Positions 1-9,904 of a stretch of 64,000 nt of DNA are shown piece after piece. A program made the translations under genes and the position numbers. Origin of the DNA: Desulfuribacillus stibiiarsenatis (GTDB lineage Bacteria > Bacillota > Bacilli > Desulfuribacillales > Desulfuribacillaceae). The stretch lies in NCBI RefSeq assembly GCF_001742305.1, contig NZ_MJAT01000003.1, forward strand, positions 41,999 through 105,998, written 5' to 3'. How positions within the stretch are numbered: position 1 is the stretch's first letter; every line of letters begins with the position of its first letter. The notes beneath the pieces are model-generated. The model searched no databases and was not told where the DNA came from. It was given only the letters and a program-made list of their open reading frames with translations.

Positions 1-28
1 AAAGTGAAAACTGAGGGAGGATTATAAA

Positions 29-472
29 ATGAAAGTTATATTTCTTGCAGACGTGAAAGGCATAGGGAAAAAGGGAGAGGTAAAAGAAGTAGCAGAGGGT
101 TATGCTCGCAATTTCCTACTTCCAAAGGGTCATGCTGTAGAAGCAAATACAGGGGCAGTCAAACAACTGGAGCAGAAGAAAGAAAGCGAACAAAAGAAGC
201 AACAGAAAGAGCTTGAAGAGGCGAAGCTACTTGCTAAGAAAATCGATGAAACAACCGTTATAATCAAAGCAAAATCAGGGGAAGGCGGACGTTTATACGG
301 AGCTATCACTTCTAAGAATATTGCCGATGAGTTAAAAAAACAAAATATCGTAATTGATAAGCGTAAGATTGACCTAGACGATGCCATTCGTACACTAGGT
401 GTGACGAAGGTGGAAGTAAAAGTATATCCGAAAGTTACAGGAAAGTTAACAGTCCAAATCACCGAAGAATAA
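29..472 (+). CDS. rplI: 50S ribosomal protein L9
   Basis: L9 binds 23S rRNA near the base of the L1 stalk. The 147-residue protein has the usual length. The N-terminal L9 signature (start [18 protein letters not shown], then [13 protein letters not shown]) is followed by a long charged helix (about residues 42-75) and a C-terminal domain ending in the typical [15 protein letters not shown] region. A GGGAGG ribosome site at 15-20 fits the ATG at 29. It lies 29 bases upstream of dnaB, the order seen in Bacilli, so the two are probably cotranscribed. Further upstream genes lie outside the window. Confidence 0.97.
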   Translation: MKVIFLADVKGIGKKGEVKEVAEGYARNFLLPKGHAVEANTGAVKQLEQKKESEQKKQQKELEEAKLLAKKIDETTVIIKAKSGEGGRLYGAITSKNIADELKKQNIVIDKRKIDLDDAIRTLGVTKVEVKVYPKVTGKLTVQITEE

Positions 473-501
473 CACATATTTGCCTAATGGGAGGCTAAAC
501 C

Positions 502-1830
502 ATGGACGAGTTGTCGTTTGATCGACTACCACCCCATAATACTGAGGCTGAACAAGCCGTTTTGGGATCTATATTACTGGATAATAATGCATTAGTTACT
601 GTAAGTGAATTTTTGCAGCCGGAAGATTTCTATCGTAAGAACCATCAATTGATTTATTCAGCTTGTTTAGAAATCTATGAGAAAAACGAACCTGTAGATT
701 TGGTTACCCTATCTAGCTATCTATTAGATAACAATATGATCGATGATGTGGGGGGACTTACTTATATAACAGGCTTATCCAACGGGGTACCGTCTGCTGC
801 GAATGCAGAATACTATGCGAAAAAAGTCGAAGAGAAAGCGATTCTCCGTAGGCTTATTTTTGCTGCCAACGGGATTGCCCAAAAAGGGTATGACGGTGGT
901 CATGAAATCGCGGAACTGCTAGACCAAGCAGAAAGCAAAATCTTTGAAGTGTCACAACGGAAAGTTGGTAAGGCATTCACTCCTATTAAAGACGTATTAC
1001 TTGATACGTTTCACCGTATCGAAAGCTTACACAGTAGTCGTGGGGAAGTAACTGGACTAGCTTCTGGTTTCTATAAATTAGATGGCATGACTGCAGGCTT
1101 CCAAAAGTCTGATTTGATTATTATTGCGGCAAGACCATCGGTTGGTAAGACGGCCTTTGCCCTTAACGTAGCACAGAACATTGCCGTGCATTCGAAAGCA
1201 CCAGTGGCCATTTTTAGCTTAGAGATGTCAAAAGACCAGTTAGTACAACGTATGGTATGTGCAGAAGGTAACGTAGATGCCAATAGAATTCGTACGGGAA
1301 AACTACTAGAAGAAGACTGGCCAAAGCTGACAATGGCAATGGGGCGCCTGTCAGAGGCCCCTATTTTTATTGATGACTCGCCAAATGTAACAGTACTAGA
1401 GATGCGCGCGAAACTAAGAAGACTACAAGCAGAGCACGGGCTTGGATTAGTCATGATTGATTACTTGCAGCTATTAAATTCGCATCGCCGTTCCGATAAC
1501 CGTCAGCAAGAAATCTCTGAGATATCTAGAAACTTAAAAGGATTAGCAAGGGAGTTAGACGTTCCCGTAGTAGCATTATCCCAGTTAAGCCGTGCCGTGG
1601 AATCCAGACAGGATAAACGTCCAATGCTTTCGGATATTCGTGAATCTGGAAGTATTGAGCAAGATGCTGATATTGTAGGATTCCTTTACCGTGATGATTA
1701 CTATAATCCAGAAACAGAGAAACAGAATATTATAGAAATCATTATTGCCAAGCATAGAAACGGTCCAGTAGGCTCTGTAGAACTGCTATTTCTAAAGCAA
1801 TTTAATAAGTTTGTGAACTTAGCAGAATAG
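502..1830 (+). CDS. dnaB: Replicative DNA helicase (DnaB family)
   Basis: Hexameric 5'-3' helicase of the replication fork (named DnaC in Bacillus subtilis). The N-terminal helical DnaB domain (about residues 10-115) contains the typical AEQAVLGSILLD segment. The RecA-like C-terminal domain has Walker A ARPSVGKT at about 210-217, a Walker B region ending in LVMIDYLQLL, and the SELRESGSIEQDAD-like element seen here as DIRESGSIEQDAD. The length of 442 residues is normal and no intein interrupts it. GGGAGG precedes the ATG. It sits between rplI and purA as in many Bacilli. Confidence 0.97.
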   Translation: MDELSFDRLPPHNTEAEQAVLGSILLDNNALVTVSEFLQPEDFYRKNHQLIYSACLEIYEKNEPVDLVTLSSYLLDNNMIDDVGGLTYITGLSNGVPSAANAEYYAKKVEEKAILRRLIFAANGIAQKGYDGGHEIAELLDQAESKIFEVSQRKVGKAFTPIKDVLLDTFHRIESLHSSRGEVTGLASGFYKLDGMTAGFQKSDLIIIAARPSVGKTAFALNVAQNIAVHSKAPVAIFSLEMSKDQLVQRMVCAEGNVDANRIRTGKLLEEDWPKLTMAMGRLSEAPIFIDDSPNVTVLEMRAKLRRLQAEHGLGLVMIDYLQLLNSHRRSDNRQQEISEISRNLKGLARELDVPVVALSQLSRAVESRQDKRPMLSDIRESGSIEQDADIVGFLYRDDYYNPETEKQNIIEIIIAKHRNGPVGSVELLFLKQFNKFVNLAE

Positions 1831-1856
1831 AAGCTGCTTTAAAGCGCTAAAATGAA

Positions 1857-1899
1857 ATTACGAACAAAAACGTTGAAAGCGCATTTAATGTTCGGAAAG
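1857..1899 (+). promoter_or_regulatory. Paired PurR boxes upstream of purA
   Basis: Two inverted copies of the Bacillus PurBox core occur: CGAAC at 1861-1865 and GTTCG at 1890-1894. Taken as 13-base boxes they are separated by about 17 bases, which is the spacing known for PurR control regions of B. subtilis (16-17). The right box, read on the minus strand, gives CTTTCCGAACATT, close to the AWWWCCGAACWWT consensus. They lie directly upstream of the purA -35 element, so PurR repression of purA by PRPP/adenine status is inferred. Confidence 0.7.
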
Positions 1900-1904
1900 T
1901 GTCA

Positions 1905-3261
<1,357 letters not shown>

Positions 3262-3332
3262 TAAAGTATTCCAATAAAATATTCCAATAAAAGTATTCTA
3301 ACAAAATAATATCTATCTATTGGATAGTGAAA

Positions 3333-3377
3333 TAGTGCCCGCCAAAAACGTGAATTTGCGATATGGTGGGCATTTCT
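3333..3377 (+). terminator. Hairpin downstream of purA
   Basis: GTGCCCGCCA (about 3335-3344) pairs with TGGTGGGCAT (about 3364-3373) around a loop of roughly 19 bases. The T-run after it is weak, so this is a possible rather than a clear intrinsic terminator. Between the purA stop and the hairpin there is a degenerate A/T-rich repeat of the ATTCCAATAAA type (about 3267-3300). Confidence 0.45.
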
Positions 3378-3466
3378 CATGTTTGCCTTTATCAAGATTC
3401 CATTGCAAAAAAACCAATATGACTTAGTTGGGCATTATTTCCTTTATATAAATTTACAATAAAGTG

Positions 3467-3495
3467 TTGCAATATAATTTGTACCATGGTATAGT
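3467..3495 (+). promoter_or_regulatory. Promoter of the tRNA-Lys/tRNA-Asp pair
   Basis: TTGCAA at 3467-3472 and TATAGT at 3490-3495 with a 17-base spacer, 34 bases upstream of the first tRNA. The spacing and sequence fit a sigma-A promoter. Confidence 0.7.
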
Positions 3496-3529
3496 AATTT
3501 TTGTCGTCAAAATTAAACAATTTTTGTAC

Positions 3530-3605
3530 GAGCCATTAGCTCAGTTGGTAGAGCACCTGACTTTTAATCAGGGTGTCGCTGGTTCGAGTCCAGCATGGCT
3601 CACCA
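3530..3605 (+). tRNA. tRNA-Lys (anticodon TTT)
   Basis: Acceptor arms GAGCCAT and ATGGCTC, D-loop AGCTCAGTTGGTAGAGC, anticodon stem CCTGA/TCAGG with loop CTTTTAA (anticodon TTT), T-arm GCTGGTTCGAGTCCAGC, discriminator A and encoded CCA at 3603-3605. All cloverleaf stems pair. Confidence 0.97.
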
Positions 3606-3610
3606 TGAGT

Positions 3611-3687
3611 GGAGCTGTGGTGTAGAGGCCTAACATGCCTGCCTGTCACGCAGGAGATCGCGGGTTCGAATCCCGTCAGCTCCGCCA
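3611..3687 (+). tRNA. tRNA-Asp (anticodon GTC)
   Basis: Acceptor arms GGAGCTG and CAGCTCC, anticodon stem CCTGC/GCAGG around CTGTCAC (anticodon GTC), T-arm CGCGGGTTCGAATCCCG, discriminator G and encoded CCA. It follows tRNA-Lys by five bases and shares its transcript. Confidence 0.97.
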
Positions 3688-3699
3688 AAACAAATTGCG

Positions 3700-3734
3700 A
3701 AAAAACCTTTAGGACTATCCTAGAGGTTTTTTTG
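3700..3734 (+). terminator. Terminator of the tRNA operon
   Basis: AAAAAACCTTTAGGA pairs with TCCTAGAGGTTTTTTT around a four-base loop. The stem is followed by a T-run, as expected for a rho-independent terminator. Confidence 0.9.
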
Positions 3735-4004
3735 TATCCACCTTCAATTCCCAGTCAACTAGCAAGCAAATTTTTGTTACAATTATATATAACTTGTGAA
3801 ATACTTTTAAACTATATTAGCATCTATATTAGTATCCATACGCTTACCCATACTCTTATCTATAGTCTAGCCTATACACTTATTCATACACTTGATTATA
3901 ACAGCAATGCAAGTCTGTATAAGCAGCAATGTGCATTATTCATCCGTAATTCAGGTTTAGTCTAGCAATAGAGCGCACCAAACACACAAATATACAACTA
4001 GAAA
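3735..4004. other. Gene-free stretch before the protease gene
   Basis: No supported gene. It is A/T rich, and at about 3835-3900 it contains loosely repeated runs related to TATACTCTTATCTATA and TATACACTTATTCATAC. These look like simple-sequence drift rather than an organised array. The promoter of the downstream protease must lie here, but no clear -35/-10 pair was found. Confidence 0.4.
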
Positions 4005-6341
4005 ATGGTGATGAAAATGATAAATAAACGTTTCGGATGCATGTTACTCGTTTGCCTATTGTTTTCTCAGCTATTCATAGTATCTTATACGAATGCCCAG
4101 CTAATAGTAGATGAATGGCAATCAGAAACAGATGACGAGAACAAATCAAAGTACATGGTTTTTTTTCATGAAGAAATACATCATCGCGTCTTAGAAATGC
4201 TAGGCGTAGAGATTATATATCAGTCGGAAAATCTTCCTGTTGTAACGGTTCTGGCATCAGCGCAGGCTATACAGGAAATTCAGAAGGACTTAAGAGTCGC
4301 ATATATAGAGAAGGATCAAAGGGTACAAGTAAGTTATGAAATTACGAACTTTAGTGAAGAAGTCATCATTGGTAACCAACAGCAAGTCAATTGGGGAACT
4401 GATCGACTACATGCTAAGAATGCTTGGGATAAAAAATTATATGGGATTGGTGTGAAGGTAGCAGTACTTGATACGGGGATTGCTAGTCATCGAGACTTAA
4501 AGATAGCCGGAGGCAAATCTTTCGTAGCATATACGAAATCCTATCAAGATGATAATGGACACGGCACCCATGTCGCAGGTGTAATTGCTGGTCAACATAG
4601 TAAAGTACTTGGTGTAGCTCCTCAAGCCAGTCTATATGCTGTAAAAGTATTAGATCGAAAAGGATTTGGAGATTTATCAGATATTATTGCTGGTGTAGAT
4701 TGGTCTATCTCTAACAAGATGGACATTGTGAACTTGAGTTTAGGCTCGATTGACACCTCACAAACGTTAGAGAAGCTGTTTGAAAAGGGAGCTACAGAAG
4801 GTATAGTCTTCGTAGCGGCAGCAGGAAATGATGGAGCATCAATCGACGATAATGTAGTGTACCCAGCATCGTCTGAACACGTAATAGCTGTTGCAGCTAC
4901 CACAATCCTAGATAATCGAGCAACATTTTCGGCCCAGGGAAAACAAGTAGAGATTGCAGCACCTGGTAATAAGATTACAAGCACATTTCTTAATAATCGA
5001 TATGTTCAGGCGAATGGAACTTCTATGGCAACACCTCACGTCACAGGGGTTCTAGCACTATGGAAACAGCAGAAACCGCTGGCAACTCCACAAGAATTAA
5101 GAAATTTGTTAGCACAACATACAATTGACTTAGGAGTACCAGGCAGAGACCGATCGTTCGGACATGGAATTGTACAAGTACCGTTCTTTGATACACCTAG
5201 GATTCAATATTTTAGTTATTTGCGAGCACCTTTTTCGCCAGAGCAAGGAAGCATTGATTATTATATCTCTCCAACAACCAAACAGCAGCTGGAAAGCGGA
5301 TCATTCAAGCATGTGACAATTCAAGTCGGACCTACTGATCCAACCGGGAAAAGTGAAGAAAGGTTCTTCGAATTTAAAAGTAGTTCGCATACATCATATA
5401 AACCGACGGATATATCCAATCATTGGGCCTATGCGCAGTTGCGAGATTTCCTTCATGCTGACCTAGTGAAAGGCTATAAAGGACTGGAAGGACAGAACTT
5501 TGTTGCGCCAAATCAGTCAATCACAAGAGCAGAATTTACAGCGATTATAGTTCGTGCCCTAAATCTTCACAGTAATGGTTCTGGGAAAAACTTTCGCGAT
5601 GTCAAAGTAACAGACTGGCATTATGAACCGATACAGATTGCAAGTCAGTACGGAATTGTACATGGAATTACGGAATCTACTTTTGAACCAAGTCGGCCGA
5701 TTACACGAGCAGAAATTGCTGTTATGATTGTAAGGGCATATGGAGCAAGCGTATCCTTTGAAGGGGTGCAAAAGCTCCTTACCGATATTGATACACACTG
5801 GGGTCATAATGAAATTTCCAAAGCGACCCAAGGCGGGTTGATTCATGGATATCCAGATTTCACTTTTAGACCAGACGATCATTCGACAAGAGCAGAAGCG
5901 ATTGCAATGGTACATCGTGCATTAACACAAGAGCAGACTTCACTTGCTTCAAAAGCCGATATTATCAATACAGTCCTACAATATGAAAGACAGAGGATGC
6001 TATTATACGCACAATCACAGACTACAGGGCTTGTAGCGGTTAACGCAGAGTATGCAACCGGATATTACCTAGGGCTAGTAGATGCATTGGATTCGAGTCT
6101 AGGCTACTGGCATACTACGGCAAAACCTGTCCTTGCTGAGGATGGGAAAGCGTTAAACATAGTAGTTCAAGATATTACTTTACAATCGAATCGTATGACT
6201 AAGGTACAAGTAGAAATATCCATGAACTTAGAATTTGAACAATTCAGCGAGCCCGAACAATATTGGAAACACGGCACTTTTTCATTAAGGAAAATGCCAG
6301 ATGGCAGTTGGAAAATATTCGACTATATAAGCAATGAATAA
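4005..6341 (+). CDS. S-layer-anchored subtilisin-like serine protease (S8, I9 propeptide, three SLH domains)
   Basis: A secreted protease held on the cell surface. The signal peptide covers about residues 1-31 (MKMINKRFGCMLLVCLL core, cleavage near TNA-Q). An I9 inhibitor propeptide lies at about 49-109 and an S8 catalytic domain at about 130-390, with D156 (VAVLDTG), H186 (NGHGTHVAG), oxyanion N275 (AAAGNDG) and S340 (NGTSMATPH). Three SLH repeats (about 465-640), each with an SITRAE-type motif, should bind pyruvylated wall polymer. A C-terminal domain of about 130 residues is unrecognised. Three ATGs (4005, 4011, 4017) could start translation; GGTGA at 4007 slightly favours 4017. The gene is followed 34 bases later by a membrane metallopeptidase and then by walRK. 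Confidence 0.93.
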   Translation: MVMKMINKRFGCMLLVCLLFSQLFIVSYTNAQLIVDEWQSETDDENKSKYMVFFHEEIHHRVLEMLGVEIIYQSENLPVVTVLASAQAIQEIQKDLRVAYIEKDQRVQVSYEITNFSEEVIIGNQQQVNWGTDRLHAKNAWDKKLYGIGVKVAVLDTGIASHRDLKIAGGKSFVAYTKSYQDDNGHGTHVAGVIAGQHSKVLGVAPQASLYAVKVLDRKGFGDLSDIIAGVDWSISNKMDIVNLSLGSIDTSQTLEKLFEKGATEGIVFVAAAGNDGASIDDNVVYPASSEHVIAVAATTILDNRATFSAQGKQVEIAAPGNKITSTFLNNRYVQANGTSMATPHVTGVLALWKQQKPLATPQELRNLLAQHTIDLGVPGRDRSFGHGIVQVPFFDTPRIQYFSYLRAPFSPEQGSIDYYISPTTKQQLESGSFKHVTIQVGPTDPTGKSEERFFEFKSSSHTSYKPTDISNHWAYAQLRDFLHADLVKGYKGLEGQNFVAPNQSITRAEFTAIIVRALNLHSNGSGKNFRDVKVTDWHYEPIQIASQYGIVHGITESTFEPSRPITRAEIAVMIVRAYGASVSFEGVQKLLTDIDTHWGHNEISKATQGGLIHGYPDFTFRPDDHSTRAEAIAMVHRALTQEQTSLASKADIINTVLQYERQRMLLYAQSQTTGLVAVNAEYATGYYLGLVDALDSSLGYWHTTAKPVLAEDGKALNIVVQDITLQSNRMTKVQVEISMNLEFEQFSEPEQYWKHGTFSLRKMPDGSWKIFDYISNE

Positions 6342-6375
6342 ATCATCATTCAACAATTAGAAAGGTGGGGTTGAA

Positions 6376-7275
6376 ATGGCACTGCATCAAGAAGATAATC
6401 AATCAAAGAAACCATTCCTCTGGATTGCTATTTCAATGATTCCCATTTTGATTATATTGGGCTTTGTATACAGCAGCTATCATAATCAGAAGAATATTAC
6501 GTCCTATGCCCAACCAGCAGTGCGGGTAGCAGTGGATACTAGTGCGAAGAATTTCTTCAGAAATTGGGATGTAGTTACTAACGATACTGTTTCTGTACAG
6601 TATCAAGATACGGATATAGCAGAAATTCACATGGTATTGGAGTACGCAACAGAAATTCGTGCTGCTTTAGATGATAAGTACAACTTCTATTACAATAAAC
6701 CAATTTCTATCGTAGTCATCCCTTCCCGTGAGATTATGAGAGAGTTCTTTAAATGGGATACCCATACGAGTGCAGTAGGTGTGTTTTATGGGAATCGAAT
6801 CTTTGTATTACAGCCATCGTTATGGATTGAAGCGGATTCTTTCGATGAGCTAGAATTAGAGTTTCGCGCAAATGGACCAATCGCCCATGAGTATATGCAT
6901 TTACTATTGGACCATAAATTGCATAATAATTTTCCGCGTTGGTTCACTGAAGGGGTTGCTCAATATGAAGAATTCATATATCAGGAGTACGAGTGGATTG
7001 AAGAAGTAGGGACTCTAGATCGTGAGCTATATAAATATTATGAAATGAAAGATCAATTTGACCGACTACAAAACCAGCCGTTAGCCTACCGACAATCATT
7101 TAAGTTTATTGAATATTTGATGGAGAGATATGGAGAAGAGAGATACTGGCAACTGATTGGTGAGCTGGAAAAGCGGGTTCACTTTGAGCAGGCCTTTTTC
7201 AATGCATATGATAAAGAGCTTTACGAAGTATGGGGCGACTGGACGAAATATGTAAAGGCATTTGAAATTCGTTAA
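6376..7275 (+). CDS. Membrane-anchored gluzincin-type metallopeptidase (peptidase MA-like)
   Basis: A single transmembrane helix at about residues 14-34 anchors an extracellular domain. Zinc-site residues are visible as H171-E172-x-x-H175 in AHEYMHLL, with E192 in FTEGVAQYEE as the likely third ligand, the arrangement of the peptidase MA family. The length of 299 residues is ordinary for these stand-alone enzymes. AAAGGTGGGG lies just upstream of the ATG. It starts 34 bases after the SLH protease and may form an operon with it. Its substrate is unknown; a role in wall or surface-protein turnover is only suggested by the neighbours. Confidence 0.8.
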   Translation: MALHQEDNQSKKPFLWIAISMIPILIILGFVYSSYHNQKNITSYAQPAVRVAVDTSAKNFFRNWDVVTNDTVSVQYQDTDIAEIHMVLEYATEIRAALDDKYNFYYNKPISIVVIPSREIMREFFKWDTHTSAVGVFYGNRIFVLQPSLWIEADSFDELELEFRANGPIAHEYMHLLLDHKLHNNFPRWFTEGVAQYEEFIYQEYEWIEEVGTLDRELYKYYEMKDQFDRLQNQPLAYRQSFKFIEYLMERYGEERYWQLIGELEKRVHFEQAFFNAYDKELYEVWGDWTKYVKAFEIR

Positions 7276-7343
7276 TGGAAAATCAGCAGGATTTTATATG
7301 TAAAATAGAGAACTCTAATAATTAGACATAATAAGTGCAACTA

Positions 7344-7378
7344 AAGTTCAGGTGGAGTAAAAACTCCATCTGAACTAA
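7344..7378 (+). terminator. Hairpin between the peptidase genes and walR
   Basis: AGTTCAGGTGGAGT and ACTCCATCTGAACT form a long stem with a short A-rich loop; AAGTTTTCTTTATTT follows. It probably ends the two-peptidase transcript or attenuates read-through into walR. No convincing walR promoter was identified. Confidence 0.7.
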
Positions 7379-7413
7379 GTTTTCTTTATTTACGGTAGAT
7401 TAGGAGGGTTCTT

Positions 7414-8109
7414 ATGGCAAATATATTAGTAGTAGATGATGAGAAACCAATTGCAGACATATTGAAGTTTACCCTGGAGAAAGAAGGCTATCAAGCGGAT
7501 GTCTGCTACGATGGGGCAACAGCAGTGCGCAAGATTTCTTCCATGCAATACGACTTAGTGCTCTTAGATGTCATGCTACCCCAAAAGGATGGGTTTCAGG
7601 TTTGCAAGGAAGTGCGACAAATCAGCAGCATTCCAATCATTATGCTAACGGCAAAGGATGCTGAAGTGGATAAAGTGCAAGGATTAGAACTTGGTGCCGA
7701 TGACTACATTACGAAGCCTTATAGCAGTCGAGAGCTGTTGGCTAGGGTGAAGGCCAATCTGCGTAGATATCAGGCGCCAGAAACGGCTACAAGTGTGATT
7801 CAAATCGATGAATTAGTGATAGATCCAGCGATGTATCAGGTGAAGAAAAAGGGCGAAGAAGTAGACCTGACACACCGTGAATTTGAGCTACTGACTTATT
7901 TAGCGAAACACCGGGGTCAAATCTTCACGAGAGAACATTTGCTACAAAGTGTATGGGGATATGATTATTTCGGCGATGTCCGAACAGTTGATGTAACCAT
8001 TCGCCGGCTACGTGAAAAAATCGAGGATGATCCAGGCAATCCTACGTATGTAGTAACAAAAAGAGGCATTGGGTATAAGTTACAAGGATCTGAAAAAAGC
8101 AATGAATAG
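7414..8109 (+). CDS. walR: Response regulator WalR (YycF)
   Basis: OmpR/PhoB-class regulator of cell-wall metabolism, essential in many Bacilli. The receiver domain (residues 1-115) has phospho-acceptor D52 in LVLLDVMLP, the acidic pocket VVDDE and the conserved K in YITKPYS. The C-terminal winged helix (about 130-228) ends in [33 protein letters not shown] sequence. A strong site (TAGGAGGG) precedes the ATG. It heads the walR-walK-yycH-yycI-phosphatase-yycJ operon. A walK ribosome site overlaps its stop codon. Confidence 0.97.
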   Translation: MANILVVDDEKPIADILKFTLEKEGYQADVCYDGATAVRKISSMQYDLVLLDVMLPQKDGFQVCKEVRQISSIPIIMLTAKDAEVDKVQGLELGADDYITKPYSSRELLARVKANLRRYQAPETATSVIQIDELVIDPAMYQVKKKGEEVDLTHREFELLTYLAKHRGQIFTREHLLQSVWGYDYFGDVRTVDVTIRRLREKIEDDPGNPTYVVTKRGIGYKLQGSEKSNE

Positions 8110-8118
8110 GTGACCTAT

Positions 8119-9903
8119 ATGTTTAAAAGTATCCGTTGGAAGCTGATGGTTGTATATTTGCTGATGATTGTATTCGCAATGCAACTCATCAGCTTATATT
8201 TTATGAAGTCTTTAGAGAACTATCATCTGCAGAATCATACAGAGAACATCCAATCTCAGTCAAATGTTTTGGCAGATTTTTTGGAGCGTTATTTTGTCGC
8301 TGGAATTCAGAACGATAGAAGAGAACTTGATACTCTTGTTAGGGACTTCGCAAAACAGACCCGTGCTGAGATTCAAATCATTGACAGAGAGGGTGTTATC
8401 GTCAGTGACTCTGTCAATCCGCAATTCGTCGGACAAAAGAGTGTACAAGTAGAGGTCACTCGCGCGCTTCTTGGGTCGCGAGGAGAGGCGATTCGCATGG
8501 ACGCGGATTCAGGACAGCGTAAAAAGATTTTAGCTACACCAATCAAAACCAATTACGATGTCGTAGGCGTAGTATATATCCAATCGTCCTTAGAACCGAT
8601 TTATAAGACGCTAAAAGAAATTAATACGCTAGTCACCACAGCCATGATATTCGTGTTAGGAATTACATCAGTTTTGGTAATAGTCCTTGCAAGAACAATA
8701 ACGACACCACTGATGGAAGTGACGAAAAAAGCTTCGGACATGGCAGAGGGGAATTTTGATCAAGAGGTGAAGGTTACCAGTGATGATGAAATCGGAAAAC
8801 TTGGGACAGCCTTCAATCAACTGACGTATCGATTAAGAGACGCCCTCGATGAGAATGCCAAAGAAAAGAATCGTTTACAAGCGGTACTTGATCACATGAG
8901 TGACGGGGTGATTGCTGCTGACGCAGACGGAAAAATTCTTATTATCAACCCAATGGCCCAAAAAATGATTGGCATTACAGAAGAGCAGGCAATGATTAAG
9001 AACATTTTAGATGTACTAGAAATTCAAGAGTTTAAGAAAGATTGGCTACATCTGAAGAAGAAGCATACCTTTGAAACCATTATAGAACACCAAGAACTTA
9101 TGTACCAATTGCATGTAAGCCCTTTGAAGACTGACGAAGCAAAAGATTATGGGATTTTGATGATTCTTCACGATATCACGGAACGTGAACAACTGGAGCA
9201 ACAGAGAAGAGAGTTCGTAGCAAACGTGTCACATGAACTTCGCACGCCACTGACTACGATTCGAAGCTATACAGAAGCTCTTGTTGAAGGAGCAGATGCA
9301 GACCCTGAATTGCGCGGGAGATTCACCGAAGTCATTCAAAACGAGACGGAGCGAATGATTCGCTTAGTGAACGACTTGTTGGAACTGTCCAAATTAGATT
9401 CAAGAACGATTCAATGGAAATTCTCTAAAATCGATGTCAATGTGGTAATCGAAGATGTATTGGATCGCTTTTATATGCAATTGAAGAATAAAGGGATTCA
9501 AGGGATTCTAGATCTAACAGAGAAGCCTGCCTATGCTATCATTGATCGTGATCGCGTTGACCAAGTGCTTAATAACTTACTGTCGAATGCGATTAAGTAC
9601 ACAGGCAACGGCGGTAGTATCACAATTAAGAGTGAAGAAGTCATCGATCAGGGTCGAAAATGTATCAAAATCAGTGTGAAGGATACAGGGACAGGAATTG
9701 CGCCGAAGGACATTGATAGGATTTTTGAGAGATTTTATACTGTTGATAAAGCACGTTCCCGAGAAATGGGTGGAACAGGGTTAGGGCTAGCGATTTCTAA
9801 AGAAATCATTAAGGCTCATCAAGGAGATATCCAAATTTCCAGTGAGATCAATCAAGGGACGACCCTTAGCTTTACATTACCGGTAGAGCGAGGAGGGCTG
9901 TAA
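8119..9903 (+). CDS. walK: Sensor histidine kinase WalK (YycG)
   Basis: Partner kinase of WalR. Two transmembrane helices (about residues 8-28 and 172-192) flank an extracellular sensor domain. HAMP, PAS (about 250-350), HisKA with H372 in FVANVSHELRTPLTT, and a HATPase_c domain with LNNLLSNAIKYT and GGTGLGLAI follow. The in-frame GTG at 8110 touches the walR stop. The ATG at 8119 is preferred because AGGTGA at 8108-8113 is correctly spaced before it and the protein then begins MFKSIRWKL, like known WalK. The length of 594 residues is normal. Confidence 0.96.
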   Translation: MFKSIRWKLMVVYLLMIVFAMQLISLYFMKSLENYHLQNHTENIQSQSNVLADFLERYFVAGIQNDRRELDTLVRDFAKQTRAEIQIIDREGVIVSDSVNPQFVGQKSVQVEVTRALLGSRGEAIRMDADSGQRKKILATPIKTNYDVVGVVYIQSSLEPIYKTLKEINTLVTTAMIFVLGITSVLVIVLARTITTPLMEVTKKASDMAEGNFDQEVKVTSDDEIGKLGTAFNQLTYRLRDALDENAKEKNRLQAVLDHMSDGVIAADADGKILIINPMAQKMIGITEEQAMIKNILDVLEIQEFKKDWLHLKKKHTFETIIEHQELMYQLHVSPLKTDEAKDYGILMILHDITEREQLEQQRREFVANVSHELRTPLTTIRSYTEALVEGADADPELRGRFTEVIQNETERMIRLVNDLLELSKLDSRTIQWKFSKIDVNVVIEDVLDRFYMQLKNKGIQGILDLTEKPAYAIIDRDRVDQVLNNLLSNAIKYTGNGGSITIKSEEVIDQGRKCIKISVKDTGTGIAPKDIDRIFERFYTVDKARSREMGGTGLGLAISKEIIKAHQGDIQISSEINQGTTLSFTLPVERGGL

Positions 9904-9904
9904 C

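Noticed and set aside
3609..3965. Open reading frame running through tRNA-Asp and downstream sequence
   Set aside because: It starts inside a clear tRNA gene, crosses its terminator and has low-complexity translation with no ribosome site.
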